Shown here in pieces: positions 25,695 through 34,722 of a DNA stretch of 64,000 nt (position 1 is the first letter of the stretch; each line of letters starts with the position of its first letter). Source of the stretch: Syntrophales bacterium. Lineage in GTDB: Bacteria > Desulfobacterota > Syntrophia > Syntrophales > PHBD01. The DNA lies in NCBI GenBank assembly GCA_035363115.1, contig DAOSEM010000002.1, positions 372,001-436,000 of the forward strand. The letters are read 5' to 3'. Under the pieces are notes generated by a model that saw only the letters and a program-made list of their open reading frames with translations, had not been told where the DNA came from and searched no databases. Position numbers and translations under genes: made by a program.

Positions 25695-25870
25695 AGCGGT
25701 GCGAGACGTTGCAAAGGGGGCGGATTTCAAATCTTCCCCCATACGCTTCTGAGCGCGAGGGAAGCCCCTCTCCGTGGCACGCAAATTTTATCCCTTGGAA
25801 CGTCGGGAGATAGACATCCGGTACTGAGATAAAGAATGAATGGAAAAGAAGAAACTTTGAGGAAAAGAAA

Positions 25871-26773
25871 ATGAGACACCGGAAAGCCGGCAAGGTTGCC
25901 GAGGGGATCTGGTACCTGGGAAGGGAGGAAACGGGGCTTTACGTCCTGGAGGGAACCCGGGAGGCCATGATCGTGAGCGGAGGGATGGTTTATATCCTGC
26001 CGCAGGTTGTCCGCCAGATGGAATCCTTCGGGATCGACAGGAGGCGCATCACCAGAGTCCTGATCCTCCATGCTCATTTCGACCACCTCGGTGTTATCCC
26101 ATGGTGGAAACGGACCTTCCCGGACACGGAGGTCCTGGCCTCCTCGCGAGCCTGGGAGGTTCTGTCCATGCCGAAGGCCGTCGCCACGATCAACGAATTC
26201 AGCCGCATGGTCACGGAAAGGATGGGTCTTCAGGAGGGACTGAAGAACTACGATTACGCCTGGCGGGATGACGTCATGGGCCGGAACGTCCGGGAGGACG
26301 ACCGGATCGAACTGGGAGGCCTGAGCGTCCGGATCCTCGAGACGCCGGGCCATTCGTCCTGCTCGATCTCCGCTTACGTGCCGGAATGGAAGGCCCTCTT
26401 CGCCTCCGACGGAGGGGGCATTCCCTTCAGGGACTTTTCGATCCCCCTGGGGAACTCGGATTTCACGAAATTCGAGGAGAGCCTGGAAAAAATGGACCGG
26501 CTCCCCGTGGATTGCCTCTGCGCGGACCACTACGGCTTCATCACCGGAGTGGAGGCGGGACGATTCATCGGCCGGACCCGGGAGGCGGCAAAGATCCTGC
26601 GCCGGTCCATGGAAAAAGCCCTGGAACAGCACGGCGGCATGGAGGAGGCCGCACGGGCTCTGACCGGCGATCTCTATCGGCTGCACCCGGACTATTTCAT
26701 GTCGCCGGAGATTACCGAGGGGATCTTCCGCCAGATGATCCGCCATGTCGCCGGCGGGGCACAGCCGTCCTGA
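25871..26773 (+). CDS. MBL-fold metallo-hydrolase
   Basis: A 300-residue metallo-beta-lactamase-fold hydrolase. The metal motif HAHFDH is at residues 67-72. TPGHSSCSIS supplies the next His, and the terminal ADHYG supplies the last. Two metal ions, usually Zn or Fe, are expected. GAGGAAAAG precedes the ATG. No operon partner points to a substrate. Confidence 0.88.
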   Translation: MRHRKAGKVAEGIWYLGREETGLYVLEGTREAMIVSGGMVYILPQVVRQMESFGIDRRRITRVLILHAHFDHLGVIPWWKRTFPDTEVLASSRAWEVLSMPKAVATINEFSRMVTERMGLQEGLKNYDYAWRDDVMGRNVREDDRIELGGLSVRILETPGHSSCSISAYVPEWKALFASDGGGIPFRDFSIPLGNSDFTKFEESLEKMDRLPVDCLCADHYGFITGVEAGRFIGRTREAAKILRRSMEKALEQHGGMEEAARALTGDLYRLHPDYFMSPEITEGIFRQMIRHVAGGAQPS

Positions 26774-26817
26774 CGGCTCGGAAGTACGCGTGGCGGCCGT
26801 GCCATCGTGGCATTTCC

Positions 26818-27636
26818 TTACAGGAAGGAGTGCTCCGGCCCCGGGAACTGGCCCTGCCGGACCTCCTCGATGTACTTACCCACGGCCTCTTTCATCTGGG
26901 CGTTGATGTTGGCGTACTTCTTGACGAATTTGGGAGTGAACCGCTCGAACATCCCCAGGAGGTCGTGGAGCACCAGGACCTGGCCGTCGCAGTGGATGCC
27001 GCCGCCGATGCCGATCGTGGGGATCGAGAGCGCCTCGCTGATCACCCGTCCGAGCTCCGTCGGGATGCACTCCAGGACGATCGAAAACGCCCCCGCCTCC
27101 TCGAGGATCTTTGCGTCTTCCAGGATCCGGTTCGCCGCCTCGCTCCCCTTGCCCTGGACCTTGTAGCCGCCGAGCTGATGAACCGACTGGGGGGTCAGGC
27201 CCAGGTGGGCCATGACGGGAATCCCCGCGGCGGCAATGCGGCGCGTCACTTCCGCCACCTCCCGCCCCCCTTCGAGCTTCACCGCCTGGGCGCCCGCCTC
27301 CTGGAGGAAGCGGCCGGCGTTGCGGACGGCCTCGTCCACCGAGACCTGGTAGGACATGAAGGGCATGTCGCCGATCACGAGGGCGCGGCTCACGGCCCGG
27401 GTAACGGCCTTCGTATGATGGATCATGACGTCCATCGTCACGGGGAGCGTGCTTTCGTATCCCAGGACCACCATCGCCAGGGAGTCGCCCACGAGGATCA
27501 GGTCGATGCCCGCCTCGTCCACCACGGCTGCGGTGGGGTAGTCGTAGGCGGTGATCATGGTGATCTTCTCGCCTCTCTTTTTCATGTCGCGGATGGTTGC
27601 CGTGGTGACCTTGTTCAGCTTGCCGTGGGTGCTCAT
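26818..27636 (-). CDS. panB: 3-methyl-2-oxobutanoate hydroxymethyltransferase
   Basis: A 272-residue enzyme, typical for PanB, that adds a one-carbon unit from methylene-tetrahydrofolate to ketoisovalerate, giving ketopantoate for pantothenate and CoA. Mg-binding D51 (VGDSLAMVVLG) and D90 (VIGDMPFMSYQ) are visible, with VKLEGG and the C-terminal GIGGGIHCDGQVLVLHD. The ATG overlaps the stop of the DUF2520 gene (ATGA), so the two are coupled. Confidence 0.96.
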   Translation of the reverse strand: MSTHGKLNKVTTATIRDMKKRGEKITMITAYDYPTAAVVDEAGIDLILVGDSLAMVVLGYESTLPVTMDVMIHHTKAVTRAVSRALVIGDMPFMSYQVSVDEAVRNAGRFLQEAGAQAVKLEGGREVAEVTRRIAAAGIPVMAHLGLTPQSVHQLGGYKVQGKGSEAANRILEDAKILEEAGAFSIVLECIPTELGRVISEALSIPTIGIGGGIHCDGQVLVLHDLLGMFERFTPKFVKKYANINAQMKEAVGKYIEEVRQGQFPGPEHSFL

Positions 27637-28532
27637 GAGGTTCCTCCCGATAAAATGGAATTAAGTTGCTCCGCCTGCTCCAGGGAAAGGGTTCCTTTCT
27701 CCCGGGCCAGCTTCACCGTTTGTTTTCCCAGGACGCGGTAAGTCTCCAGGAGGTGTGGAAGTTTCTCCCGGAAGGCCGCAAGATGCTTTTCGATGGTTCC
27801 GGCGTCCCCCCGGACGATGGGTCCCGTGAGGGCCCGGACGGTTCCCATGGTCTCGATGTTCCGGAGTGTCCCTCCGATCAGGGGCCAGACGGCCCGAACC
27901 GCATCCTCCCGGTCCATTCCAATGGACTCGTAGACGGCCTCGACCTGGCGGATCAGAGTAACCAGGTAGTTCGAGGCCATGCAGGCGGCGGCGTGATAGA
28001 GGGCCTTGTTTTCCCCGGCGACAAAGAAGGGGGTGCCGCCCAGGTCCCCAACGATGCGGACGGCCCATTCCCGGGCGGGTTCGTCGGCGGTGACGCCGAA
28101 GACGCTGCCGGGCAGGTTCTCGAGCGCCATGGCGGAGTCTGCGAAGGCCTGCATCGGATGGATGCTGGCCCGGCAGGCGCCGGCCTCCCGCGCCGGTTCG
28201 AGAAGGTCGAGTCCACCGGCGCCGCTCATGTGAACGGCGGTCTGCCCTGGGTGGAATCCTCCCCCCTCGGCGATCTCGCGGCAGACGGCGAGAATCTGGT
28301 CGTCGCCGGTGGTGAGGAACACCATGTCAGACCGGGAGGCTGCCTCGGCAGCCCCGCCGGCGATGGGGGCGCCCGTGGCGGAGGCGGCCCGCTCCCTTGC
28401 CTCCGGGGAGACGTCGTAGAGGGCCGCCAGCCTGTAGCCGGCTTTGCGCAGCAACACGGCCATGGCGGTTCCGACCTTGCCGAGACCGATGAAAGCGATT
28501 CGGGATTCCTGGGAGTCGTGATGGGAGGTCAT
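27633..28532 (-). CDS. Rossmann/DUF2520 reductase, candidate PanG-type ketopantoate reductase
   Basis: About 299 residues: an N-terminal NAD(P) Rossmann fold (RIAFIGLGKVGTAMAVLLRKAG) and a C-terminal helical DUF2520 domain with the HPMQAF and ALYHAAACMASNYL motifs. Francisella PanG, an alternative ketopantoate reductase, belongs to this group (recalled). Coupling to panB by a 4-base overlap makes the same role likely here, since no panE is seen in the window. No strong ribosome site is seen; the ATG at 28532 is chosen because it directly precedes the conserved fold, and a start at 28574 is possible. Confidence 0.8.
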   Translation of the reverse strand: MTSHHDSQESRIAFIGLGKVGTAMAVLLRKAGYRLAALYDVSPEARERAASATGAPIAGGAAEAASRSDMVFLTTGDDQILAVCREIAEGGGFHPGQTAVHMSGAGGLDLLEPAREAGACRASIHPMQAFADSAMALENLPGSVFGVTADEPAREWAVRIVGDLGGTPFFVAGENKALYHAAACMASNYLVTLIRQVEAVYESIGMDREDAVRAVWPLIGGTLRNIETMGTVRALTGPIVRGDAGTIEKHLAAFREKLPHLLETYRVLGKQTVKLAREKGTLSLEQAEQLNSILSGGTS

Positions 28533-28579
28533 ATGGATGCCGCGCCAGTGCTCATTTCCGGAACTGAGGCACAATCTTG

Positions 28580-28609
28580 TTGAAACATCGGTGTGATGTC
28601 AAGTATAAA
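28580..28609 (+). promoter_or_regulatory. promoter of the PAS-GGDEF gene
   Basis: TTGAAA (28580-28585) and TATAAA (28604-28609) are separated by 18 bases. The -10 box lies downstream of the earliest in-frame start (GTG 28593), which argues for translation from 28659. Confidence 0.6.
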
Positions 28610-28658
28610 TCCCAATCCATATCCGGGCAGCGCGATTCCAGTCCAGGAAAGCCGATGC

Positions 28659-30461
28659 ATGAGCGACAGAACTCCCCGCCCCACGAAAAGGCCGTTGCGG
28701 AAGGCCGTGCGCAGGACGGCGGGCCGTCCGAAATCCGGTCCATCCAGTGTTTCCCCATCCCATGATTCCTTTTCCGGCATCGCAAACGGAAAAAGGGACC
28801 TGAGGAGCATCGTCGATATCCTTCCCGATCCGACGTTCGCCATCGACCTGGAGGGCGTCGTCGTGGCCTGGAACCGAGCCATGGCGGACCTGACCGGGGT
28901 TCCCGCCGGGGAGATGATCGGAAAGGGAGACCACCAATATGCGGTCGTTTTTTACGGCGAACGGCGGCCCATCCTCATCGATTTCATTCTCCATCCCGGA
29001 AGCGACTGGGAGAAGTCATACAGCGTCCTGGAAAAAACCGAAGACGGACGCATCATCGGTGAGTCGTACATGCCGAACATGCGGGGCGACCGGATGTACT
29101 TCGTCGGCAACGCCGCCCCCCTCCGTGATGTGGAGGGCCGAATCCAGGGGGCCATCGAGACGATCCACGACCTGACGGTGCGTCGAAAGATCGAGCAGGC
29201 CCTTCAGGAGAGCGAAGAAAAATACCGCACCATCCTGGAGGCCGCGGACGAGGTCTATTTCGAGGTCGACCTGTCGGGGAACCTGACCTTCTTCAACCGT
29301 GTCCTTCCGGAATATGTCGGATACACGGCGGAGGAGCTGGCCGGGGCGAATTACCGGATGTTTATCGGCGAGGAAACCTCCCCGCAGGTGTTTCAGATCT
29401 TCAACCGGGTGTTCCGGACGGGGCTCCCGGAGCGGGCGTCGGAGTGGATCATGAAACGCAGGGACGGCGAGACCTTCATGATCGAGGCGGCCGTCTTCCT
29501 GAAGCGGGACGCCGAAGGAAAACCCATGGGCTTCCGCGGGACGGCAAGGGACATCTCGGAGCGGAAGAGAGTGGAGGCCGAGCTGCGCGAGAGCGAGGAG
29601 CGGTACCGAACCCTGGCGGAGCGGTCCTTCGCCGGTGTTTACGTGATCCAGGACGGACGGTTCCGCTACCTGAACCGGAACGCCGCTTCGTACGCGGGTT
29701 ACGACCCTGAGGAACTGGTCGATACGGTCGCCATGGACCTGATCCTGCCGGAGGACCGCGAGCGGACGTGGCAGTTCGCACGGGACATGCTCCGGGGGAT
29801 CCGCTCCACTCCCTATGAATTCCGGATCCGCACGAAGACGGGGGAGATCCGCTGGGTCATGGAGACCGTCACGCCGATCCGTTTCCGCGGACGCCACGCC
29901 ATTCTCGGGAATTCCATGGACATCTCGGAGCGGAAGGGGGCGGAGGCACAGCTCCGCTACCTGAGCACCCACGACGTTCTCACGGACCTCTACAACCGGG
30001 CCTATTTCGAGGAAGAGCTGAGCAGAATGCAGCGCGGCCGCTCCTATCCCGTCAGCATCATCATGGCCGACCTGGACGGCCTGAAAAGGATGAACGACGA
30101 AGGCGGACACGCCGCGGGGGACGACTTTCTCAAGCGGGCCGCACGGGTCCTGCAGGAATCGATGCGTGCGGAAGACGTCTTGGCCAGGATCGGTGGGGAC
30201 GAATTCGCGGCCCTCCTGCCGTTTTCAGATCGCGAGGTCGCCTCCTCCATCATCGACCGCATCCGGAAGAACCTGGAAGAGCACAATCAAGCGCATCCCG
30301 GCCCTCCGCTGAGCATCTCCATCGGAATGGACACGGGACAGAAGGGATCGGACCTGACTCTCATCATGCAGGCGGCGGACCGGTTCATGTTCATCGAGAA
30401 AGCCAGGAAGAAGGCCGCCAATCCGCTCCTGGGAAGGGGAGGCGAACATGGCCCGGGATGA
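28659..30461 (+). CDS. PAS-PAS-PAS-GGDEF diguanylate cyclase
   Basis: A 600-residue, apparently cytosolic sensor. Three PAS domains lie at about 45-170, 185-305 and 310-430, followed by a GGDEF domain. The active-site GGDEF is intact at 512-516, and the product-inhibition I-site RxxD (RAED, 503-506) is five residues before it, so c-di-GMP synthesis with feedback is expected. The start is chosen from AGGAAA at 28645-28650 and the promoter position. The 3' end overlaps the ABC-exporter adaptor gene by 14 bases, linking signalling and exporter expression. Ligand of the PAS domains unknown. Confidence 0.92.
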   Translation: MSDRTPRPTKRPLRKAVRRTAGRPKSGPSSVSPSHDSFSGIANGKRDLRSIVDILPDPTFAIDLEGVVVAWNRAMADLTGVPAGEMIGKGDHQYAVVFYGERRPILIDFILHPGSDWEKSYSVLEKTEDGRIIGESYMPNMRGDRMYFVGNAAPLRDVEGRIQGAIETIHDLTVRRKIEQALQESEEKYRTILEAADEVYFEVDLSGNLTFFNRVLPEYVGYTAEELAGANYRMFIGEETSPQVFQIFNRVFRTGLPERASEWIMKRRDGETFMIEAAVFLKRDAEGKPMGFRGTARDISERKRVEAELRESEERYRTLAERSFAGVYVIQDGRFRYLNRNAASYAGYDPEELVDTVAMDLILPEDRERTWQFARDMLRGIRSTPYEFRIRTKTGEIRWVMETVTPIRFRGRHAILGNSMDISERKGAEAQLRYLSTHDVLTDLYNRAYFEEELSRMQRGRSYPVSIIMADLDGLKRMNDEGGHAAGDDFLKRAARVLQESMRAEDVLARIGGDEFAALLPFSDREVASSIIDRIRKNLEEHNQAHPGPPLSISIGMDTGQKGSDLTLIMQAADRFMFIEKARKKAANPLLGRGGEHGPG

Positions 30462-31665
30462 CCTCTCGGCTCTGAAAATCGACAAGACGCGGAGAAAGCA
30501 GCCCCTGAAGGCATCCAGGAAATGGACGATCGCGGCCGTCGTGGCGGTTCTGCTCCTCGGGGCGAGCGTTCTCTATGTCCTGGGCATTCTGACGCCCTCT
30601 GTCACGGTGGAGACCGCCGCGGTTTCGCAGGTCTATCCGTCCCAGGGCCTGACGGTCCTCAACGCCAGCGGCTACGTGGTGGCCCAGCGGAAGGCGGCGG
30701 TGGCGTCGAAGGCCACGGGTCGGCTGGTGGCGCTCCTGGTGGAGGAGGGGAGCCGCGTCCGGAAGGGCCAGATCATCGCCCGCCTCGAGAACGAGGATGT
30801 CCTCGCGTCCAGGGACCAGGCGGCGGCCGGCCGGAACGTCTCCCGGGCGAACCTGGAGCAGGTCCGGGCGGAACTGGAAGAGGCCCGAAGGGATTACGGG
30901 AGGCACAAACGCCTGGTCGAAACGGGGTCCGTGTCGAGATCTGCCTATGACCTGGCGGAAACAAGGCTGCGCAGGGTCGAGGCGGCCGCGGCTTCCGCGG
31001 AGGCTTCGCTGAAGGTGTCCGAGGCCGGTGTCCGGGGGGCCGAGACAGCCCTCGACTACACGCTGATCAAGGCTCCCTTCGATGCCGTCGTGCTGACGAA
31101 GAACGCCGACATCGGCGACATCGTCACCCCCCTGGGGGCCGCCGCCAACGCCAAGGCCGCCGTGGTTACCATCGCCGATCTGGGATCCCTGCTGGTGGAA
31201 GTGGACGTGTCGGAATCCAACATCGGGCGGGTCAAACCCGCCCAACCCTGCGAGATCAGCCTGGATGCCCTCCCGGAGGCGCGTTTTCCCGGGGAGGTCC
31301 ACGCCATCGTCCCGACGGTCGACCGGAGCAAGGCCTCCGTCATGGTCAAGGTCCGGTTCCTGAAACCGGGCGACCGGCTCCTCCCGGACATGAGCGCCAA
31401 GGTGGCCTTCCTCTCCCGGCCGGTTGCGGAAGGCGAGGAGAAGGCCCGTCTCGCTGTCCTCCGGACCGCCGTCCTGGAGAAGGAAGGGAAGCGGATCGTC
31501 TTCGTGGCCCGGGGAGACCGGGCGAAACAGGCAGTGATCGAAACAGGGGCCGATATCGGGGACATGGTCGAGGTAACCGGCGGACTCCAGGCGGGGGACC
31601 GGGTGATCCTCAAGCCCCCGGGCCGGATCCGAGACGGGTCCCGCATCCGTGTTGCCGAAAAATGA
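30448..31665 (+). CDS. membrane fusion / periplasmic adaptor protein (HlyD/MacA-like)
   Basis: A 405-residue protein. One N-terminal membrane anchor (about 26-48) precedes a biotinyl-lipoyl half-motif (SGYVVAQRKAAVASKATGRL), a coiled-coil hairpin (about 115-195), the second half-motif (YTLIKAPFDAVV) and a beta-barrel region. It would link the ABC permeases downstream to the outer membrane or periplasm. Its stop overlaps the ATG of the ATPase gene (ATGA). The window has no obvious outer-membrane TolC-like partner. Confidence 0.92.
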   Translation: MARDDLSALKIDKTRRKQPLKASRKWTIAAVVAVLLLGASVLYVLGILTPSVTVETAAVSQVYPSQGLTVLNASGYVVAQRKAAVASKATGRLVALLVEEGSRVRKGQIIARLENEDVLASRDQAAAGRNVSRANLEQVRAELEEARRDYGRHKRLVETGSVSRSAYDLAETRLRRVEAAAASAEASLKVSEAGVRGAETALDYTLIKAPFDAVVLTKNADIGDIVTPLGAAANAKAAVVTIADLGSLLVEVDVSESNIGRVKPAQPCEISLDALPEARFPGEVHAIVPTVDRSKASVMVKVRFLKPGDRLLPDMSAKVAFLSRPVAEGEEKARLAVLRTAVLEKEGKRIVFVARGDRAKQAVIETGADIGDMVEVTGGLQAGDRVILKPPGRIRDGSRIRVAEK

Positions 31666-32366
31666 GCGACAGCCCGCCCATCGTCCGCATTCTGAATCTC
31701 AGCAAGGCCTACCGGCGGGGAAGCCTGGAAGTGCCGGTCCTGCACGACATTTCCTTCGACATCCGGAATGGCGAATTCCTGTCCCTCATGGGGCCCTCCG
31801 GATCGGGCAAGAGCACGCTTCTCAACCTCATCGCGGGGATCGACCGGGCCGACAGCGGCAGCATCCTGGTCGAGGGCGTGGAGATCACGACCCTCTCGGA
31901 GACGGAGCTGGCGGCGTGGCGGGCCGGCGCCGTGGGGTTCATCTTCCAGTTTTACAACCTGATCCCCGTCTTGACAGCCCTGGAGAATGTCGAGCTTCCC
32001 CTGACCCTCTCGGGCCTGACGAAGCGGGAGCGGCGGGAGCACGCGCGGATGTGCCTGGACCTGGTGAGCCTCTCCCACCGGCTGGACCACTACCCGGGCC
32101 AGCTCTCCGGGGGGGAGCAGCAGCGGGTGGCCATCGCCCGGGCCATCGTCACGGACCCGGTCCTGCTCGTGGCGGATGAGCCCACGGGCGATCTCGACCG
32201 GGTATCGGCGTCGGAGATCCTCGACCTGATGGAGCGCATGAACGGGCAGCTGGGAAAGACGATCATCATGGTGACCCACGATCCCCGGGCGGCGCAGCGG
32301 GCCCATGTCCTGCGGCACCTGGACAAGGGGGTGCTGAGCAACGATGATCCTGCGCATCCTCTTTAG
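31662..32366 (+). CDS. MacB/LolD-type ABC transporter ATPase
   Basis: A 234-residue ATPase. The Walker A is GPSGSGKSTLLN, the signature LSGGEQQRVAIARAI, and the Walker B VLLVADEPTGDLD. This pattern marks the type VII (MacB/LolCDE/FtsE) exporters. Translationally coupled to the adaptor upstream and overlapping the first permease gene by 23 bases. It powers mechanotransmission across the membrane rather than classical import. Confidence 0.95.
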   Translation: MSDSPPIVRILNLSKAYRRGSLEVPVLHDISFDIRNGEFLSLMGPSGSGKSTLLNLIAGIDRADSGSILVEGVEITTLSETELAAWRAGAVGFIFQFYNLIPVLTALENVELPLTLSGLTKRERREHARMCLDLVSLSHRLDHYPGQLSGGEQQRVAIARAIVTDPVLLVADEPTGDLDRVSASEILDLMERMNGQLGKTIIMVTHDPRAAQRAHVLRHLDKGVLSNDDPAHPL

Positions 32367-33498
32367 GAACGCCTTCCGGAACCGCCTCCGGACGGGGCTC
32401 ACAATCCTGGGAATCACCGTGGCGATCCTGGCCTTCGGCCTGCTCCGGACCGTGGTCGCCGCCTGGTACGCCGGGGTGGAGGCCGCCTCCGCGGCCCGCC
32501 TGGTGACCCGGAACTCCGTCTCCCTCATCTTCCCGCTCCCCCTCGCCTACAAGGACAAGATCCGCCAGGTCTCCGGCGTACGGAGCGTTTCCTGGGGCAA
32601 CTGGTTCGGCGGCATCTACATTGAAGAGAAGAATTTCTTTCCGAATTTTGCCGTGGACGCTCCGACGTACCTGGACCTTTATCCCGAGTTCATCATCCCG
32701 GAAGACCAGAAGAAATCCTTCCTCGGCGACCGCAAGGGCTTCGTGGCCGGACGCAGGCTCACCGCCCAGTTCGGCTGGAAGATTGGCGACACGGTCACGC
32801 TCCGGGGCGTCATCTTCCCGGGGAACTGGGATTTCGTTCTCCGGGGGGTCTACCGGGGGCGGGACAAGACCATCGACGAGACCCAGTTCTTCTTCCACTG
32901 GGACTACCTGAACGAGATGGTGCGGAGGCTGTATCCCGGGCGGGCCGACCAGGTGGGTTTCTACATGATCGGAGTGACCCACCCGGACCTGGCCGCGGAG
33001 GTGTCCGCGGCGGTGGACGACATGTTCCGGAACTCCCTGGCAGAGACGTTGACGGAGACGGAGAAGGCCTTCAACCTCGGATTCATCTCCATGACCTCCA
33101 CGATCGTCCTGGCCATCCAGCTCGTCTCCGTCGTCATCATCTTCATCATCATGGCCGTCGTGGCCAACACGATGGCCATGACGACGCGGGAGCGCATCGG
33201 CGACTACGCCATCCTCAAGACCCTGGGCTTCGGAGGCCGCCATATCGCCGCCCTGGTCTTCGGAGAGGCCCTCGTCATCACCCTGACGGGCTGTGTCTTG
33301 GGGATGGCCCTGACGTTTCCCGTAGCCCGCGCGTTCGCCGACAGCCTCCCGAATTTCTTCCCCGTCTTCAATGTCTCGAAAGAAACCCTGGCCCTCGACG
33401 TTGTAGCGGCCCTCCTGGTGGCGGGTGTCGCCGGCGTCATCCCGACGCGCCGGGCCATCAGGATCCGAATCGCCGACGGGCTTCGGAGGATCGGGTGA
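32344..33498 (+). CDS. FtsX/MacB-like ABC permease 1
   Basis: A 384-residue permease. It starts inside the ATPase gene. One N-terminal helix (about 17-40) precedes a periplasmic domain (about 45-255) and three C-terminal helices with the FtsX-type VANTMAMTTRERIGDYAILKTLGF coupling region. The two permeases together would form a heterodimer. Confidence 0.92.
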   Translation: MILRILFRNAFRNRLRTGLTILGITVAILAFGLLRTVVAAWYAGVEAASAARLVTRNSVSLIFPLPLAYKDKIRQVSGVRSVSWGNWFGGIYIEEKNFFPNFAVDAPTYLDLYPEFIIPEDQKKSFLGDRKGFVAGRRLTAQFGWKIGDTVTLRGVIFPGNWDFVLRGVYRGRDKTIDETQFFFHWDYLNEMVRRLYPGRADQVGFYMIGVTHPDLAAEVSAAVDDMFRNSLAETLTETEKAFNLGFISMTSTIVLAIQLVSVVIIFIIMAVVANTMAMTTRERIGDYAILKTLGFGGRHIAALVFGEALVITLTGCVLGMALTFPVARAFADSLPNFFPVFNVSKETLALDVVAALLVAGVAGVIPTRRAIRIRIADGLRRIG

Positions 33499-34664
33499 TG
33501 GCGGTTCCCCTCTCCTACAGCATCCGCAACCTCTGGACCCGGCGCCTAACGACGATCCTGACGGTCTCCGGCATGGCGCTGGTGGTCTTCGTTTTCGCCA
33601 CGATCCTGATGCTGGCCGAGGGGCTGCAGAAGACCCTCGTGGAGACGGGGTCCTACGAAAACGTGGTGGTTGTCCGGAAAGGATCGGGATCCGAGGTCAT
33701 GAGCGGGGTGGACCGGCAGCAGGCCGCCGTCGTGGAGGTCCAGCCGGAGGTGGCGATTGGGTCCGACGGCCGGAGGCTGCTCGTGAAGGAGCTCGTCGTC
33801 CTGATCGCCCTGCCGAAGCGGGACACGGGGCAGAAGTCGAACGTGGTCCTCCGGGGGATCATGGAAGCCTCGCCGAAACTGAGGCCCCAGGTGAAGCTGG
33901 TGGCGGGGAGGCTGCCCCGCATGGGGACGACGGAGGTCATGGCGGGGATGGGGGTCGTCCGCGGCTTCCGGGGCGTCGGCCTCGGCGAGAACCTCTGCTG
34001 CGGGCTCCGGAACTGGCGGATCGTGGGGATCTTCGACGCCGGCAACACGGGATTCAACTCGGAGATCTGGGGGGACGTCGACCAGTTCATGCAGGCATTC
34101 CGGCGGCCGGTCTACTCGTCCGTTCTCTTCAAACTACGGGACTCCGGGGAATTCGAGGCCATGAAGGCAAGGATCGAAAAGGATCCCCGGCTGACCCTGG
34201 AGGCGCGGCGTGAGACCCGCTACTACCTGGACCAGTCGGAGGCGATGGCCAAGTTCCTGCGGATCCTCGGCATCTCGCTCACGGTCATCTTTTCCCTGGG
34301 GGCGGTCATCGGGGCCATGATCACCATGTACTCGGCCGTGGCGAACCGGACCGCCGAGATCGGGACGCTCCGGGCTTTGGGTTTCCAGCGCCGGAGCATC
34401 CTCCTGGCCTTCCTCGCGGAGTCGATGATCCTCGGATTCCTGGGCGGAGTGGCGGGGCTGTTCTTCGCCTCCTTCATGCAGTTCGTGACCGTCTCCACCA
34501 TGAACTTTCAGACCTTCGCGGAGTTGGCCTTTTCGTTCACCCTGAGTCCCGCCATCGCCCTGGAGGCGATGCTGTTTTCCCTGGGGATGGGATTCGTGGG
34601 CGGTGTCCTGCCGGCGTTCCAGGCGGCCCGCCTGAACATTGTGGACGCCCTGCGGGCGGTGTGA
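33498..34664 (+). CDS. FtsX/MacB-like ABC permease 2
   Basis: A 388-residue permease with the same 1+3 helix layout as the preceding gene and the coupling motif SAVANRTAEIGTLRALGFQR. GGAGG at 33485-33489 and the TGATG overlap with the previous stop set the start at 33498; the in-frame GTG three bases earlier is possible. Cargo of the exporter (lipoprotein, lipid or peptide) is not deducible. Confidence 0.9.
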   Translation: MAVPLSYSIRNLWTRRLTTILTVSGMALVVFVFATILMLAEGLQKTLVETGSYENVVVVRKGSGSEVMSGVDRQQAAVVEVQPEVAIGSDGRRLLVKELVVLIALPKRDTGQKSNVVLRGIMEASPKLRPQVKLVAGRLPRMGTTEVMAGMGVVRGFRGVGLGENLCCGLRNWRIVGIFDAGNTGFNSEIWGDVDQFMQAFRRPVYSSVLFKLRDSGEFEAMKARIEKDPRLTLEARRETRYYLDQSEAMAKFLRILGISLTVIFSLGAVIGAMITMYSAVANRTAEIGTLRALGFQRRSILLAFLAESMILGFLGGVAGLFFASFMQFVTVSTMNFQTFAELAFSFTLSPAIALEAMLFSLGMGFVGGVLPAFQAARLNIVDALRAV

Positions 34665-34722
34665 GCCGGGCCGGCGTCCGATTCACAACCGGAAAAGACC
34701 ATTCAATTTCAGGGAGGAAAAG

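Noticed and set aside
25205..25813. A 202-codon plus-strand frame in the gap before the MBL gene
   Set aside because: It runs through the MITE and palindromic repeats, with no motif or ribosome site.
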